Of a DNA stretch of 64,000 nt, positions 1-9,441 are shown one piece after another. The translations under genes were made by a program, and so were the position numbers. Position 1 is the stretch's first letter; every line of letters begins with the position of its first letter. The notes beneath the pieces are model-generated. The model worked only from the letters and a program-made list of their open reading frames with translations, did no database searches and had not been told where the DNA came from. The DNA is from Bradyrhizobium sp. ISRA464 (GTDB lineage: Bacteria > Pseudomonadota > Alphaproteobacteria > Rhizobiales > Xanthobacteraceae), in NCBI RefSeq assembly GCF_029910095.1, contig NZ_CP094526.1, forward strand, positions 124,001 to 188,000. The letters run 5' to 3'.

Positions 1-320
1 ACCTGGCGGCTGCCGAAGCTCTTTTCCACGCTATGCACAGCCAGATAGCCCGGCCGCTTGATCAGCTGCGGTGCGCCGGCGGCGCCGTTGCCCCTCGTAG
101 GCCTGGCGCGCGGTGCTGCGGGTGCGGGCTGGGGCTGGGGCCGCGGCAGCTCCACGCCGGGAACCGGGGCGGCACGCGCCATTGGCGGCGCGTCGCGGAC
201 CGGGCTTGCCAGCATGTCGCCGAATGAATCGCCGAGCGCCGTGATGTCGTCGCGCGAGCGCGCAAATCCGCTGCTGCGTTTCGCAGGGCGCCGCCGGAAC
301 ATGCCGAGAAAATCCACCAT
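1..320 (-). CDS. lptB: LptB, LPS export ABC transporter ATPase (N-terminal part only)
   Basis: The frame starts at an ATG (complement of 318-320) and runs off the left edge, so only 106 codons are visible. The first 90 or so residues are a Pro/Ala/Arg-rich extension. The recognisable ATPase start (YLAVHSVEKSFGSR) comes only at about residues 92-105. The Walker A motif lies outside the window. LptB would power LPS extraction from the inner membrane with LptF/G, passing it to LptC and LptA. The identity rests on that short motif and on the position downstream of lptC-lptA on the same strand, the usual rhizobial order. The extension is atypical compared with enterobacterial LptB, which starts almost directly with the ATPase fold. 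Confidence 0.8.
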   Translation of the reverse strand, partial: MVDFLGMFRRRPAKRSSGFARSRDDITALGDSFGDMLASPVRDAPPMARAAPVPGVELPRPQPQPAPAAPRARPTRGNGAAGAPQLIKRPGYLAVHSVEKSFGSRQ

Positions 321-613
321 CCCCGCTTCGCTTCAGCCTTTCATGGTGATCCCGCGACCTTGCCCGCAGACCAGTCGATTCGCACGCGAACCCGAGCATG
401 TTCCGGAAAACTGGGCACCGGCTTCCGGACCGACCATGCTCAAACAATACGACAAGGCGCGATGACCGCGCCTTGAATGAATGGATGCCCCGAGCCTGGC
501 CAACATCTCGATCCCCCTCAAGCGCATCTCCAGGCCGGGCCACTCCAGTAAATACAATCTCGCTCCGCGCGCTTCAACCTCGCGGGCCGAGGATATTATC
601 TAACGTATTGATT
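321..613. other. lptA-lptB intergenic gap
   Basis: This 293-base stretch separates lptA from lptB and shows no convincing gene. It holds one palindromic repeat (394-441). Open frames through it are extensions or antisense shadows of lptA and lptB. The gap is large for genes that are usually tightly coupled, so lptB may have its own promoter here; I could not pick one out. Confidence 0.5.
394..441. repeat. Palindromic repeat, GCATG-type (copy 1)
   Basis: The element begins GAGCATG, ends CATGCTC, and has imperfect inner arms around TTCCGG and CACCGG. The same pattern occurs at 14201-14247 and 36150-36196. All three copies are about 47 bp and intergenic. This copy sits between lptB and lptA and could form a hairpin in the transcript. 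Confidence 0.75.
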
Positions 614-1327
614 CTACTTGGGCTTGCCTGGAAGAAGCTGAAGCGGCGACGGCGGGGCCGAACCGGGCGCGGCCGGCGTCCCGCATTTGCCGTTCTGCCC
701 GCCCTGGGACTGGATGAACAGGCCCTGCACCTTGCCGCTATTGGATTCGACGCGCGAGACGCCGGTGGTCATGTCGACCAGCAGACGGTCGCCGCGCAGC
801 ACGTTCTGGCACTGGGTCAGCACCACGCCGCCGAGCATCGTGATCAGGTTGGTCTTGGTGTCGAAGATCGCGGTTTCGCCGGTAACCACCTGATCCTTTT
901 GGGTTACCACGACGTTGCCCCGCGCCTCGAGGCGTTTGATCGACGACGCGCCGCCGGGGCCGGGGGTCGCCGACTGCATCGGGGCGGCGGAGCCCTTCGC
1001 GCCCTTGGCGTTGCTGTTGGCCGGCTGCTGCTGCGACTGGCCCGAGCTCGATTCGTAGAACACCACCAGCGTCTTCGAGGTCATGGTGGTGTCGCCCTGC
1101 ACCACCTTCACGTTGCCGGAGAAGGTCGCTTCCTTCTTCTTGTCGCGCATTTCGAGCGAGGCGGCCTCGATCTGGATCGGCTGGTCGCGGTTCTGCGAAA
1201 AGCCCTGCATGGCGTTGGGGACGCCGGTCATCGAGCCTTGCGCGCTTGCAGCGCTCGCGGCGAAGAGCGAGAGCGCGAACGCCGCAATTGCTGTGCCGCG
1301 CGGAAAAGATCTCATCATCAATGTCAT
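614..1327 (-). CDS. lptA: LptA, periplasmic LPS transport protein
   Basis: A 237-residue protein with a clear Sec signal peptide: an Arg-containing start, a hydrophobic stretch at about residues 13-27, and likely cleavage after ASA at residue 29. The OstA/LptA beta-jellyroll domain follows (about 45-200), with typical short motifs such as FSGNVKVVQGDTT and LRGDRLLVD, then a Gly/Pro-rich tail. It bridges the periplasm, carrying LPS from LptC to the outer-membrane LptD/E. The ATG overlaps the lptC stop by four bases (ATGA), so the two are translationally coupled. A second start, MMRSF, three codons in, is also possible. Confidence 0.92.
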   Translation of the reverse strand: MTLMMRSFPRGTAIAAFALSLFAASAASAQGSMTGVPNAMQGFSQNRDQPIQIEAASLEMRDKKKEATFSGNVKVVQGDTTMTSKTLVVFYESSSGQSQQQPANSNAKGAKGSAAPMQSATPGPGGASSIKRLEARGNVVVTQKDQVVTGETAIFDTKTNLITMLGGVVLTQCQNVLRGDRLLVDMTTGVSRVESNSGKVQGLFIQSQGGQNGKCGTPAAPGSAPPSPLQLLPGKPK

Positions 1328-2052
1328 TTCGGGTTGGCGGATCTGCGTGCCTTGGGCGGCGGCGGAGGTGGTGCGGGTTCGGCGGGCTGGCTGGCGGCGT
1401 TATTGTCGCCGAGCTTGTCGAGATGCATCACCACGTTGCCCTCGAACCGCACAACTTCGCCGTTGTTGTAGATCCGCAGCTTGTCGGAGGTCAGCGTCCC
1501 GTCGAGCAGCTTGACGTCGACATGCTCGTCCGAGGTCACGGTGCCCTTGTTCATGTCGACGAAGGCCTGCGTCAGCCTCGCCTCATAGCCGGTCGACGAT
1601 TGCAGGAAGATATCCTTGCGCAGGTCGAGCAGCTGCTGCTTGTTGTCGAAGAAGCCGGTGCGCGCATCCATCGTCACCGTCGATTGGTCCTCCATCGCCA
1701 CCTTGGCGCGGATCGTCTTCAACTCGACATGATCGGGATCGGTCACGTCCTGGATCGCAGCCTTGGCCCACATCTCGTAGGGCCGCCCGTCGGTCGAGAA
1801 GCCGGACAAATGCGGCGATTCCATCGTGATCTTGGTCCCCGACACCACGAGATTGTCCATCTCGACGGGCATTTTGGGCATCAGAGCGCGGAACGGATTG
1901 ACGATCGAAACGAAGACGATCGCCGCCATCGCCAGCACCACCGCCGCCGGCACCGCGATGCGCAGGATCCGCACCATGCGGCTGTGCCGCGCGGCCGCGG
2001 CAAAGCGCGCCTCGAGGGTGGCGCCGTAGGCTGGATTCTGAACCGAACTCAC
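1324..2052 (-). CDS. lptC: LptC, inner-membrane LPS export protein
   Basis: A 242-residue protein with one transmembrane segment near residues 29-51, followed by a periplasmic LptC/YrbK-type beta domain (for example VEMDNLVVSGTKITMES and DEHVDVKLLDGTLTSDKL). The C-terminus is a Pro-rich, basic tail (PAPPPPPPKARR). It would anchor LptB2FG to the LptA bridge. Its stop overlaps the lptA start. At 242 residues it is longer than the 191-residue E. coli protein, as expected for rhizobial LptC. Confidence 0.92.
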   Translation of the reverse strand: MSSVQNPAYGATLEARFAAAARHSRMVRILRIAVPAAVVLAMAAIVFVSIVNPFRALMPKMPVEMDNLVVSGTKITMESPHLSGFSTDGRPYEMWAKAAIQDVTDPDHVELKTIRAKVAMEDQSTVTMDARTGFFDNKQQLLDLRKDIFLQSSTGYEARLTQAFVDMNKGTVTSDEHVDVKLLDGTLTSDKLRIYNNGEVVRFEGNVVMHLDKLGDNNAASQPAEPAPPPPPPKARRSANPK

Positions 2053-2207
2053 CGCTGCTCCAGAGGCGCGAAATTGCCGTCCATCCTACCCGTAGCCGCA
2101 CAAATATGCAGCCCGGACTTCGCGTCGCGCCCCCGAAAGCGACCTCGCGTGAACAGTTTGGCCGAAACGGGGCGGAAATGGCCTCCGCCGACCGAAATCG
2201 TCGCCGT

Positions 2208-2822
2208 TCACGAATGTGCGAAAATATCCTCGGCCTCCCAGCCGTCGAGATCGAGCTTGGCGCGGGCCGGGAGGAATTCGAAACAGGCCTTGGCCAGGTC
2301 GGTCCGCCCCTCGCGCGCCAGCATGGCATCGAGCTTGTCGCGCAGCGCGTGCAGATGCAGCACGTCGGAGGCCGCGTAGGCGAGCTGCGCCTCGCTCAGC
2401 GTCGCTGCGCCCCAGTCGCTCGACTGCTGCTGCTTCGACAGATCGACGTTCAGCACCTCCCGCACCAGGTCCTTCAGGCCATGGCGATCGGTGTAGGTGC
2501 GGGTGAGCCGCGAGGCGATCTTGGTGCAGTAGACCGGCTTCGGCATCACACCGAAGGTGTTGTAGAGCACCGCGACGTCGAACCGCGCGAAATGGAAGAT
2601 CTTGGTGATGGCGGGATTGGCGAGCAGCGCCTTCAGGTTCGGCGAATCGGTGTGCCCCTTCGGAATCTGGATCACGTCGGCGGTGCCGTCGCCATTCGAC
2701 ATCTGCACCACGCAGAGCCGGTCGCGATGCGGATGCAGCCCCATGGTCTCGGTATCGATTGCCACCGAATCGGTGTAGCGGGACAGGTCGGGCAGATCGC
2801 CGCGATGCAGGCGGATGGTCAT
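2208..2822 (-). CDS. rnd: Ribonuclease D, short form
   Basis: The start chosen is the ATG at 2822, which begins directly before the exonuclease fold; the frame is open upstream but that stretch resembles nothing. The product is 204 residues. All three DEDDy exonuclease motifs are visible: D23-T-E25 (AIDTET), HFARFD with D82, and Y149 with D153 (YAASD). The HRDC domains of E. coli RNase D are missing, as is usual for the 200-residue alphaproteobacterial form. It would trim 3' ends of tRNA and other stable RNAs. It lies upstream of lptC on the same strand, with a 155-base gap. Confidence 0.88.
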   Translation of the reverse strand: MTIRLHRGDLPDLSRYTDSVAIDTETMGLHPHRDRLCVVQMSNGDGTADVIQIPKGHTDSPNLKALLANPAITKIFHFARFDVAVLYNTFGVMPKPVYCTKIASRLTRTYTDRHGLKDLVREVLNVDLSKQQQSSDWGAATLSEAQLAYAASDVLHLHALRDKLDAMLAREGRTDLAKACFEFLPARAKLDLDGWEAEDIFAHS

Positions 2823-3104
2823 GAAAACTGGCCTCAAGTTCCAAATGTCGATTCGGCGCGACACTACCCTCCAAAGAGCAGGGATGCGAGCGGATAGGCT
2901 GCTTCCGGCCACCCTGCGCCGCGCCTCCGACAGGGTCTCGCCTGAGCCCAAATAGGGCAGCAACTGCCGCGAATCGAGCATTTTTGCACCCCGGCTCGCA
3001 ATTGGACATAGGTTTGCCCCTCGCCCGCCCGGTGAAATTGTCCCGGCCCCACCCTATCTGTTGCCAGCCCTTCGCCCGCTTGTGCCCCCAACGAAAAGAA
3101 TGAC

Positions 3105-4376
3105 ATGACCGATCAGACTCTGGCAGCGCCGATCGATGACCCGCAGCAGCAGGAGCGCGGCTTTTCGCGCTACCAGTCACTCCTCATTGCGCTGCTCGCG
3201 TTCACGCAGTTCACCATCATCCTCGATTTCATCATCATGTCGCCGCTCGGCGCCATCCTGATGCCGTCGCTCAACATCAGCGCCGGACAATTCGGCGTGG
3301 CGGTTTCGGCTTACGCGTTCAGTGCCGGAATGTCCGGCATCCTCGCTGCCGGTTTTGCCGATCGCTTCGACCGCAAGCGCCTGCTCTTGTTCTTCTATGT
3401 CGGCTTCGCGCTCGGCACCGCGCTCTGCGCGCTGGCACAGGATTTCCACGTGCTGCTGCTCGGCCGGATCGTCACCGGATTGTTCGGCGGCGTGATCGGT
3501 TCCGTCGTGCTCGCCATCATCACCGACCTGTTCCCGCTGCAGCAGCGCGGCCGCGTGATGGGGTTCGTGCAAACCGCGTTCGCCGCGAGCCAGGTGCTCG
3601 GCATTCCCGCCGGGCTGTTTCTCGCCAACCACTGGAACTGGCACGTCGCCTTCGCCGCGATCGTCGGTCTGTCGATCGTGGCGATCGCCGCCATCGCGCT
3701 CGCGATGCAGCCGGTCGATGCACATCTGCGGTTCAAGCAGGACACCAATCCGTTCAAGCACCTGATCGCGACCGTCGGCGAGCCGCGCTATACGCTCGCC
3801 TTCGCGGTGACGACGCTGCTGGCGACCGGCGGCTTCATGCTGATGCCGTTCGGCAGCGCCTATACCGTGCACAATCTCGGCATCGACATCGTTCACCTTC
3901 CGACGATCTATCTCGTCTCCGGCCTGTTCAGCATCATCATGGGGCCGCTGGTCGGCCGTGCCAGCGACACGTTCGGCAAGTATCCGACCTTCGTGTTCGG
4001 CAGCGCCGTATCCGTCGTCATGGTGCTGATCTACACCCATCTCGGCCAGGTCTCGCTGATCACCGCGATCGTCGTCAACGTGCTGATGTTCGTCGGCATC
4101 TTCTCGCGCATGATCCCGTCGCAGGCGCTGATGTCGGCGATCCCGGACGCGAGCCAGCGCGGCTCGTTCAGCGCGGTCAGCGCCTCCGTGCAACAGCTCT
4201 CGGGCGGGCTCGGCTCGGTGCTGGCGGCGGCGATCATCGCGGAGAACCCGGACGGTTCGCTGCTGCATTTCGACCGGCTGGGATACATCGTTGTCGCGAC
4301 GTCGATCGTCTCGCTGGTCGCGATGTACTTTGTGCAGAAAGCGGTCGCGAAGCGGAGCGGCCGGCGCATGGTGTGA
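3105..4376 (+). CDS. MFS transporter, DHA1 type
   Basis: A 423-residue, 12-helix major facilitator protein. The cytoplasmic loop signature between helices 2 and 3 is present (GFADRFDRKRLLLF), as is a drug/proton antiporter-like motif C region (VLGIPAGLFLA). The N-terminal about 25 residues are hydrophilic (DDPQQQERGF). It belongs with the AraJ/YdhP-like DHA1 exporters; the substrate cannot be read from sequence. The tautomerase gene starts 45 bp downstream on the same strand, so the two may be co-transcribed, perhaps for export and isomerisation of a related small acid. That link is inference. Confidence 0.85.
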   Translation: MTDQTLAAPIDDPQQQERGFSRYQSLLIALLAFTQFTIILDFIIMSPLGAILMPSLNISAGQFGVAVSAYAFSAGMSGILAAGFADRFDRKRLLLFFYVGFALGTALCALAQDFHVLLLGRIVTGLFGGVIGSVVLAIITDLFPLQQRGRVMGFVQTAFAASQVLGIPAGLFLANHWNWHVAFAAIVGLSIVAIAAIALAMQPVDAHLRFKQDTNPFKHLIATVGEPRYTLAFAVTTLLATGGFMLMPFGSAYTVHNLGIDIVHLPTIYLVSGLFSIIMGPLVGRASDTFGKYPTFVFGSAVSVVMVLIYTHLGQVSLITAIVVNVLMFVGIFSRMIPSQALMSAIPDASQRGSFSAVSASVQQLSGGLGSVLAAAIIAENPDGSLLHFDRLGYIVVATSIVSLVAMYFVQKAVAKRSGRRMV

Positions 4377-4421
4377 GCGCAAGGCATCTTCCGCACGAGA
4401 CCCATCCAGGGAGGTCGACCC

Positions 4422-4820
4422 ATGCCGCTCGTCAACATCTCGCTCCTGAAGGGCAAGTCGAAGGACCACATCCGCGCCATCTCCGATGGCGTCCACCAGG
4501 CGCTGATGGACACCTACAGCGTGCCGCCGGGCGATCGCTTCCAGTTCATCCGTCAGCATGAGCGGGAGGAATTCATCTACGACCCCGACTATCTCGGCAT
4601 TCACCGCACCGACGACGTGGTGTTCATTCACATCGTCGCCGGCAATTGGCGCGACACCGCGACCAAGAAGGCGCTCTACAGGGCGATCGCCGACCGCCTC
4701 GTCGAGAAGCCGGGCCTGCGGCGCGAAGACGTGCAGATAATCCTGTCGCCCAATGCGCGCGACGAGTGGTCGTTCGGCAACGGGCTCGCCTCCTACCTGC
4801 AGGACATCGATCCGGCCTGA
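4422..4820 (+). CDS. Tautomerase-superfamily protein
   Basis: A 132-residue protein beginning Met-Pro (MPLVNISLLKGKS). In this superfamily the proline exposed by Met removal is the catalytic base. It is about twice the length of a 4-oxalocrotonate tautomerase monomer, so it probably carries two beta-alpha-beta halves like the longer tautomerase family members. GGGAGGT lies about 8 bases before the ATG. The substrate is unknown. It sits directly after the MFS gene. Confidence 0.83.
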   Translation: MPLVNISLLKGKSKDHIRAISDGVHQALMDTYSVPPGDRFQFIRQHEREEFIYDPDYLGIHRTDDVVFIHIVAGNWRDTATKKALYRAIADRLVEKPGLRREDVQIILSPNARDEWSFGNGLASYLQDIDPA

Positions 4821-5113
4821 GGCCGTTGCGCCGACGGCTAAGGCTCGTCCGGCACTGATTTTCGGTTTGTCAGCCTGATTGCCTGGCGGTCTTCCCTTTG
4901 ATGCCCGCCAATATTCCTCGGCGTGGCGGTCGATTTCGACGGGCGAAGTGCTCAGACGGTAGAGGCGAGCGCAATCACGCCGCGCATAGCAAACGGCTTA
5001 CACCTGAAAACTGTGGCTCGCCCGATATCGGCCGATCGGCAGCCCAAATTCCCAGCAATCGAGCGATTTCAATCGCTTGCAAAGGGAGTGGTGCCCAGGA
5101 CTTGCAAAGGGAG
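4821..5113. other. Intergenic region before tRNA-Leu
   Basis: About 290 bases between the tautomerase stop and the 3' end of tRNA-Leu. Short frames occur, but none has a convincing start or family. The only structure I see is the 25-bp tandem duplication that begins at 5076. Confidence 0.5.

Positions 5114-5125
<12 letters not shown>
5076..5125. repeat. Two tandem 25-bp copies including the tRNA-Leu 3' end
   Basis: Bases 5076-5100 and 5101-5125 are identical 25-mers placed head to tail. Each contains the complement of the tRNA 3' terminus (GGGCACCA on the minus strand) plus 12 downstream bases. The inner copy is part of the functional tRNA gene and the outer one is a stand-alone remnant. Confidence 0.9.
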
Positions 5126-5200
<75 letters not shown>

Positions 5201-5347
5201 ACGTGGGCCGCTCTAGTAAGGTTCGATGACGCGCTTGTCAAATTCGCGATTGGAAAATCAAATACCCTGTACACGATGGGGCCGATGGCGTATCGCCAAC
5301 CGGCTAAATACCCTCAATAACTCTCGAATCCGGCAGGAACTGACCTC

Positions 5348-6316
5348 ATGGCATCGAACCTCGACACGCTCGTCACTGTCTTCGGCGGATCGGGTTTTCT
5401 GGGGCGGAACGTGGTCCGGGCGCTCTGCAAGCGCGATTACCGCATCCGAGTCGCGGTGCGGCGGCCCGAGCTTGCCGGCCATTTGCAGCCGCTCGGCCGG
5501 GTCGGGCAGATCCACGCCGTGCAGGCCAATGTGCGCTACCCCGCCTCGGTTGAGGCCGCGATGCGTGATTCGCATGTCGCCATCAACCTGGTGGGCATCC
5601 TGGCCCAGGGCGGCGGGCAGACCTTCGACGCCGTGCAGCAGAAGGGGGCCGAGACGGTTGCCAAGGCGGCGGCTGCCGCAGGCGCCCGGATGGTCCATGT
5701 CTCGGCGATCGGCGCCAACGAGAATTCGGCCTCCGGCTATTTCCGCTCCAAGGCCGCCGGCGAGCAGGCAGTGCTCGCTGCTTCTCCCTCGGCCACGATC
5801 ATCCGGCCGTCGCTGTTGTTCGGGCCCGAGGATCACTTCACCAACCGCTTTGCGGCGCTGGCGCGGATGTCGCCGGCGCTGCCGCTGGTCGGCGGCGGGG
5901 TCAACAAGCTGCAGCCGGCCTATGTCGCCGACGTGGCGCGGGCCGTGGCCGACGCCGTCGACGGCAAGACCAAGGCCGGCGCAACTTACGAGCTCGGCGG
6001 GCCGGAAGTGCTGACCATGCGCGAGGTAATGAAGATCATCCTGGAGATCACCAAGCGTGACCGCATGCTGGTGCCGCTGCCGTTCGGCCTCGCCAGGCTG
6101 ATGTCGGTGTTCCTGCAGTTCGCCCCCGGCGCGCTCAAGCTGACCCCGGACCAGGTCGCGATGCTGCGCGCCGACAATGTGGTGTCGGATGCTGCGAGGG
6201 CAGAGGGCCTGACCTTCGCCGGCCTCGGCATCAGGCCCGACTCGATGGAAACCATCGCCCGGCAATATCTCTGGCGCTTCCGCGCGACGGGGCAGTTCCA
6301 GAAGAAGAGCGCGTAG
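5348..6316 (+). CDS. NDUFA9-like NAD(P)-binding protein (complex I accessory subunit family)
   Basis: A 322-residue atypical short-chain dehydrogenase. The dinucleotide-binding GGSGFLG motif is at residues 13-19 (VFGGSGFLGRNVVRAL). Family-like motifs follow (VQANVRYPASVEAAM, INLVGILAQGG, YFRSKAAGEQAV). The classical YxxxK catalytic pair is not obvious, as in NDUFA9, which binds a nucleotide without known catalysis. Alphaproteobacteria encode such homologues of the mitochondrial complex I subunit. The gene stands alone, with a repeat immediately downstream. Confidence 0.85.
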   Translation: MASNLDTLVTVFGGSGFLGRNVVRALCKRDYRIRVAVRRPELAGHLQPLGRVGQIHAVQANVRYPASVEAAMRDSHVAINLVGILAQGGGQTFDAVQQKGAETVAKAAAAAGARMVHVSAIGANENSASGYFRSKAAGEQAVLAASPSATIIRPSLLFGPEDHFTNRFAALARMSPALPLVGGGVNKLQPAYVADVARAVADAVDGKTKAGATYELGGPEVLTMREVMKIILEITKRDRMLVPLPFGLARLMSVFLQFAPGALKLTPDQVAMLRADNVVSDAARAEGLTFAGLGIRPDSMETIARQYLWRFRATGQFQKKSA

Positions 6317-6335
6317 GCGCAGTCGCAACGGGACT

Positions 6336-6474
6336 CCGCCCCCTCTCCCGCTTGCGGGGGAGGGCTGGGGTGGGGGTGTTGCCATGAGCGATAACCTTCG
6401 TGTGGAGAGAGCCCCCACCCGTATTGCATCTTCGATGCAATAAGACCTCCCCCGCAAGCGGGAGAGGTGAAAAC
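6336..6474. repeat. Paired CTTGCGGG-type palindromic repeats
   Basis: Two hairpin units built on CCCGCTTGCGGG or its reverse face each other across about 65 bases, with flanking arms GGCTGGGGTGGGGG and CCCCCACCC. The same unit recurs at 15383-15523, 15913-15977, in the 18420-18860 cluster and inside leuS. It lies between two convergent genes. Confidence 0.85.
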
Positions 6475-6499
6475 ACAGCGAAACTTCGAGTGACTTGTC

Positions 6500-7306
6500 T
6501 TACCGGCCCATCGCCAGCGCGATCAGGCCGAGCGTGCCGACGATCACGCGCCACCAGGCGAAGAAGGTGAAGCCGCGGCGGGTGACGAAGTTGAGGAACG
6601 CTCGCACCACGATGACCGCGGTGATGAACGAGACCACGAAGCCGATCGCGATGATGCCGAGGCCGTCGGTCGTGAAGTCGCCGCGGTTCTTGTAGAAATC
6701 ATAGGCGAACGCGCCGATCATGGTCGGGATCGCGAGGAAGAACGAGAACTCCGCCGACGAGCGCTTGTCGGCGCCGAGCAACATCGCGGCCACGATGCTG
6801 GCGCCCGAGCGCGACACGCCGGGGATCATCGCCATGCACTGCGCAACGCCGATCCAGAAGTACATCAGCAACGGGAATCGGGTCGCGTCGTCCTCATAGA
6901 ACTTGAGATCGAGCTGATCGACCCACAGCAGGATGGCGCCGCCGACGATCAGCGAGAAGCAGACCACCCACGGATTGAACAGGAATTCCTTGATGTATTT
7001 GCCGGCAATCAGACCGATCACCACCGCCGGCAGGAAGGCCACCAGCACGCCGATGACGAAGCGCCGGTCGTCGGGATTGGTGAACATGCCGAGCGCGATG
7101 CGCCACAATTTGGCGAAATAAAGGACGACGATCGCCAGGATCGCGCCGAGCTGAATCAGGATCGCAAAGCTCTTCCAGAAGTCGCCTTCGCCGAGATTGA
7201 AGAAGCGCTCAGCAAGCAGCAGGTGGCCCGTCGAAGAAACCGGCAGGAACTCCGTGACGCCCTCGACAATGCCGAGAATCACGGCCCGCAGCGTATCCGT
7301 CATCAT
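6500..7306 (-). CDS. uppP: Undecaprenyl-diphosphatase UppP/BacA
   Basis: A 268-residue polytopic membrane protein with both signature segments: EGVTEFLPVSSTGHL near residues 15-29 and PGVSRSGAS in the second half. These form the catalytic site. The enzyme removes a phosphate from undecaprenyl diphosphate to recycle the lipid carrier for peptidoglycan and O-antigen synthesis, and confers bacitracin tolerance. Length matches the family (265-275). The start could be the first or second of two adjacent Met codons. Confidence 0.95.
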   Translation of the reverse strand: MMTDTLRAVILGIVEGVTEFLPVSSTGHLLLAERFFNLGEGDFWKSFAILIQLGAILAIVVLYFAKLWRIALGMFTNPDDRRFVIGVLVAFLPAVVIGLIAGKYIKEFLFNPWVVCFSLIVGGAILLWVDQLDLKFYEDDATRFPLLMYFWIGVAQCMAMIPGVSRSGASIVAAMLLGADKRSSAEFSFFLAIPTMIGAFAYDFYKNRGDFTTDGLGIIAIGFVVSFITAVIVVRAFLNFVTRRGFTFFAWWRVIVGTLGLIALAMGR

Positions 7307-7572
7307 GATGTGGTCTGCCCCTGTCTGGAAGAACCGCGCTCTTCTGGCCTATTCACCCCTATGCTGCAATCGCAAAAAAACGGCAAACAGTTGTTGCCTG
7401 ACGGATTTGCTGAGCTATAGCGTTTTTGTGACCCGCACCCCCCGCGGGGGTGGCTACCGCTTTGCGTGATCACGCGACATAGAGTCGATCGAGGCTGGTT
7501 CGGCCAAGCCCCTCAAGTTCACGTCACACAGGTTGATGGTTTCTTAAGCGCCGCGACACTACCAAGGACTGC

Positions 7573-8265
7573 ATGTACACGCTGTATCACCATCCGTTCT
7601 GTCCGCATTCGCGATTCATCCGCCTCGTGCTCGGCGAGTACGGCCTCGATCTGCGCCTTGTGGAGGAGCGGGTCTGGGAACGGCGCGAAGCGTTTCTTGC
7701 GCTCAATCCGGCGGCGACCACACCGGTGTTGATCGCGGAGGGCTTTCCGCCGGTTCCGGGTGCTGCGATCATCGCCGAATATGTCGACGAGGCGCATGGC
7801 CTTAACGCCGGCGAGCGACGGCTGTTGCCGACGTCGATGGCCGAGCGCGTCGAGGTGCGCCGGCTGATGGCGTGGTTCAACGAAAAGTTCTTCGAGGAAG
7901 CCTCCAACCCGCTGGTGACCGAGCGCATCTACAAGCGTTTCATGAGCGAGGACAATGGCGGCGGTCCGCCGGCCCCCGACATCATGCGCGCGGCCAAGGT
8001 CAATGTGCGTTATCATTTGAGCTATATCGGCTGGCTCGCGAAGACGCGGAACTATCTCGCCGGCGACCGGCTTACTTACGCGGATCTCGCCGCCGCGGCG
8101 CATCTTTCGGCGATCGATTATCTAGGCGACGTGCCATGGAGCGAGGACGACGCTGCAAAGTCGTGGTACGCGCGGGTGAAATCCCGCCCGTCGTTTCGCC
8201 CGCTGCTCAGCGAATGGCTGGCGGGGGTGCCGGCGTCGCGCACCTATGTGGACCTCGACTTCTGA
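7573..8265 (+). CDS. Glutathione S-transferase family protein
   Basis: A 230-residue protein with an N-terminal thioredoxin-like domain. It starts [21 protein letters not shown] and has the cis-proline loop as [13 protein letters not shown]; residue 65 onward contains [12 protein letters not shown], replacing the usual ES binding pair. An all-helical C-terminal domain with the N-capping motif [12 protein letters not shown] follows. The CPH sequence after strand 1 suggests a Cys-type active site. Substrate unknown. Its stop overlaps the proposed queG start, so the two are probably one transcript. Confidence 0.85.
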   Translation: MYTLYHHPFCPHSRFIRLVLGEYGLDLRLVEERVWERREAFLALNPAATTPVLIAEGFPPVPGAAIIAEYVDEAHGLNAGERRLLPTSMAERVEVRRLMAWFNEKFFEEASNPLVTERIYKRFMSEDNGGGPPAPDIMRAAKVNVRYHLSYIGWLAKTRNYLAGDRLTYADLAAAAHLSAIDYLGDVPWSEDDAAKSWYARVKSRPSFRPLLSEWLAGVPASRTYVDLDF

Positions 8266-9407
8266 ACCAGACGGTCAGGCTTTCTCCTGATGATCTGAAG
8301 GCGGCGCTGATGCGCGAGGCGCATGCGCTCGGCTTCGACAGCATCGGCATCACCGGTCCCGACGCCATCGCGCAGGCCGGCAGGCATTTCCTCGAATTCC
8401 TCGACAGCGGCGGCCATGGCGACATGGACTGGCTCGCCGCCAGCCCCGCGCGCCGCACCGATCCGCGCGGGTTGTGGCCGGGGGTGCGCTCGATCATCAT
8501 GCTCGGCGTCAACTATGGACCCAACGAGGATCCGCTCAGAATTCTTGAGCGCCGCAGCCGCAGCGCGATCTCGGTCTATGCGCAGGGCGACGATTATCAC
8601 GAAGTGATCAAGAAGCGCCTGAAGACGTTGGCGCGATGGCTCGCTGCGACCACTGGCGACGAGGTGAAGGTGTTCATCGACACCGCCGCCGTGATGGAGA
8701 AGCCCTTGGCGCAGGCCGCCGGCATCGGCTGGCAGGGCAAGCACACCAATCTCGTCTCGCGCGAATTCGGCTCGTGGCTGTTCCTCGGCGCGATCTATTC
8801 CGCCACCGAGCTACCGCGCGACGAGCCTGACACCGATCATTGCGGCAGCTGCCGCGCCTGTCAGGACATCTGCCCGACCGCGGCGTTTCCCGCTCCCTAC
8901 AAGCTCGATGCGCGGCGCTGCATCTCGTATCTCACCATCGAGAACAAGGGACCGATCCCGCACGAATTCCGCAAGAGCATCGGCAACCGCATCTATGGCT
9001 GCGACGACTGCCTTGCCGTGTGCCCGTGGAACAAGTTCGCGCAAGCGGGACGCGAACAGAAGCTCGCCGCGCGCGACGCGTTGCGCGCGCCAAATCTTGC
9101 CGATCTGGCGCGGCTCGACGATGGAGCCTTTCGCGCGCTGTTTGCGAAATCACCGGTCAAGCGCATCGGCCGCGACCGCTTCATCCGCAATGTGCTGATC
9201 GCGATCGGCAATTCGGACGATGCGAGCCTCGCGGGCGAAGCGCGGCGCTTGCTTGGCGATGCAAGCCCGCTGGTGCGCGGCGCCGCGGTGTGGGCGTTGT
9301 CGCAACTGATCGCGCGGGATGAGTTCGCGGCGCTGGCGTCGCGGGCCGGCGGCGAGCCCGACGTCACCGTGCAGCAGGAGTGGCGCGCGGCCCGCGCTGC
9401 CTCTTGA
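8262..9407 (+). CDS. queG: Epoxyqueuosine reductase QueG
   Basis: The final step of queuosine synthesis: reduction of epoxyqueuosine in tRNA using cobalamin and two [4Fe-4S] clusters. Both cluster motifs are visible: [12 protein letters not shown] (from about residue 194) and [10 protein letters not shown] (from about residue 247). A C-terminal HEAT-like segment follows. The start is uncertain. The first ATG in frame is at 8310, but it would remove half of the first conserved helix ([15 protein letters not shown]). No ATG, GTG or TTG lies between it and the gst stop. A CTG at 8262 that overlaps the gst TGA gives a natural N-terminus, so I chose it. Confidence 0.88.
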   Translation: MNQTVRLSPDDLKAALMREAHALGFDSIGITGPDAIAQAGRHFLEFLDSGGHGDMDWLAASPARRTDPRGLWPGVRSIIMLGVNYGPNEDPLRILERRSRSAISVYAQGDDYHEVIKKRLKTLARWLAATTGDEVKVFIDTAAVMEKPLAQAAGIGWQGKHTNLVSREFGSWLFLGAIYSATELPRDEPDTDHCGSCRACQDICPTAAFPAPYKLDARRCISYLTIENKGPIPHEFRKSIGNRIYGCDDCLAVCPWNKFAQAGREQKLAARDALRAPNLADLARLDDGAFRALFAKSPVKRIGRDRFIRNVLIAIGNSDDASLAGEARRLLGDASPLVRGAAVWALSQLIARDEFAALASRAGGEPDVTVQQEWRAARAAS

Positions 9408-9441
9408 TTTCATCGCGCTGTTCCCGTCATGGTCGCGCGCC

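Noticed and set aside
3177..4631. A 484-residue open frame opposite the MFS and tautomerase genes
   Set aside because: Composition is His/Arg/Asp-rich nonsense typical of antisense frames; the plus-strand genes have clear motifs.
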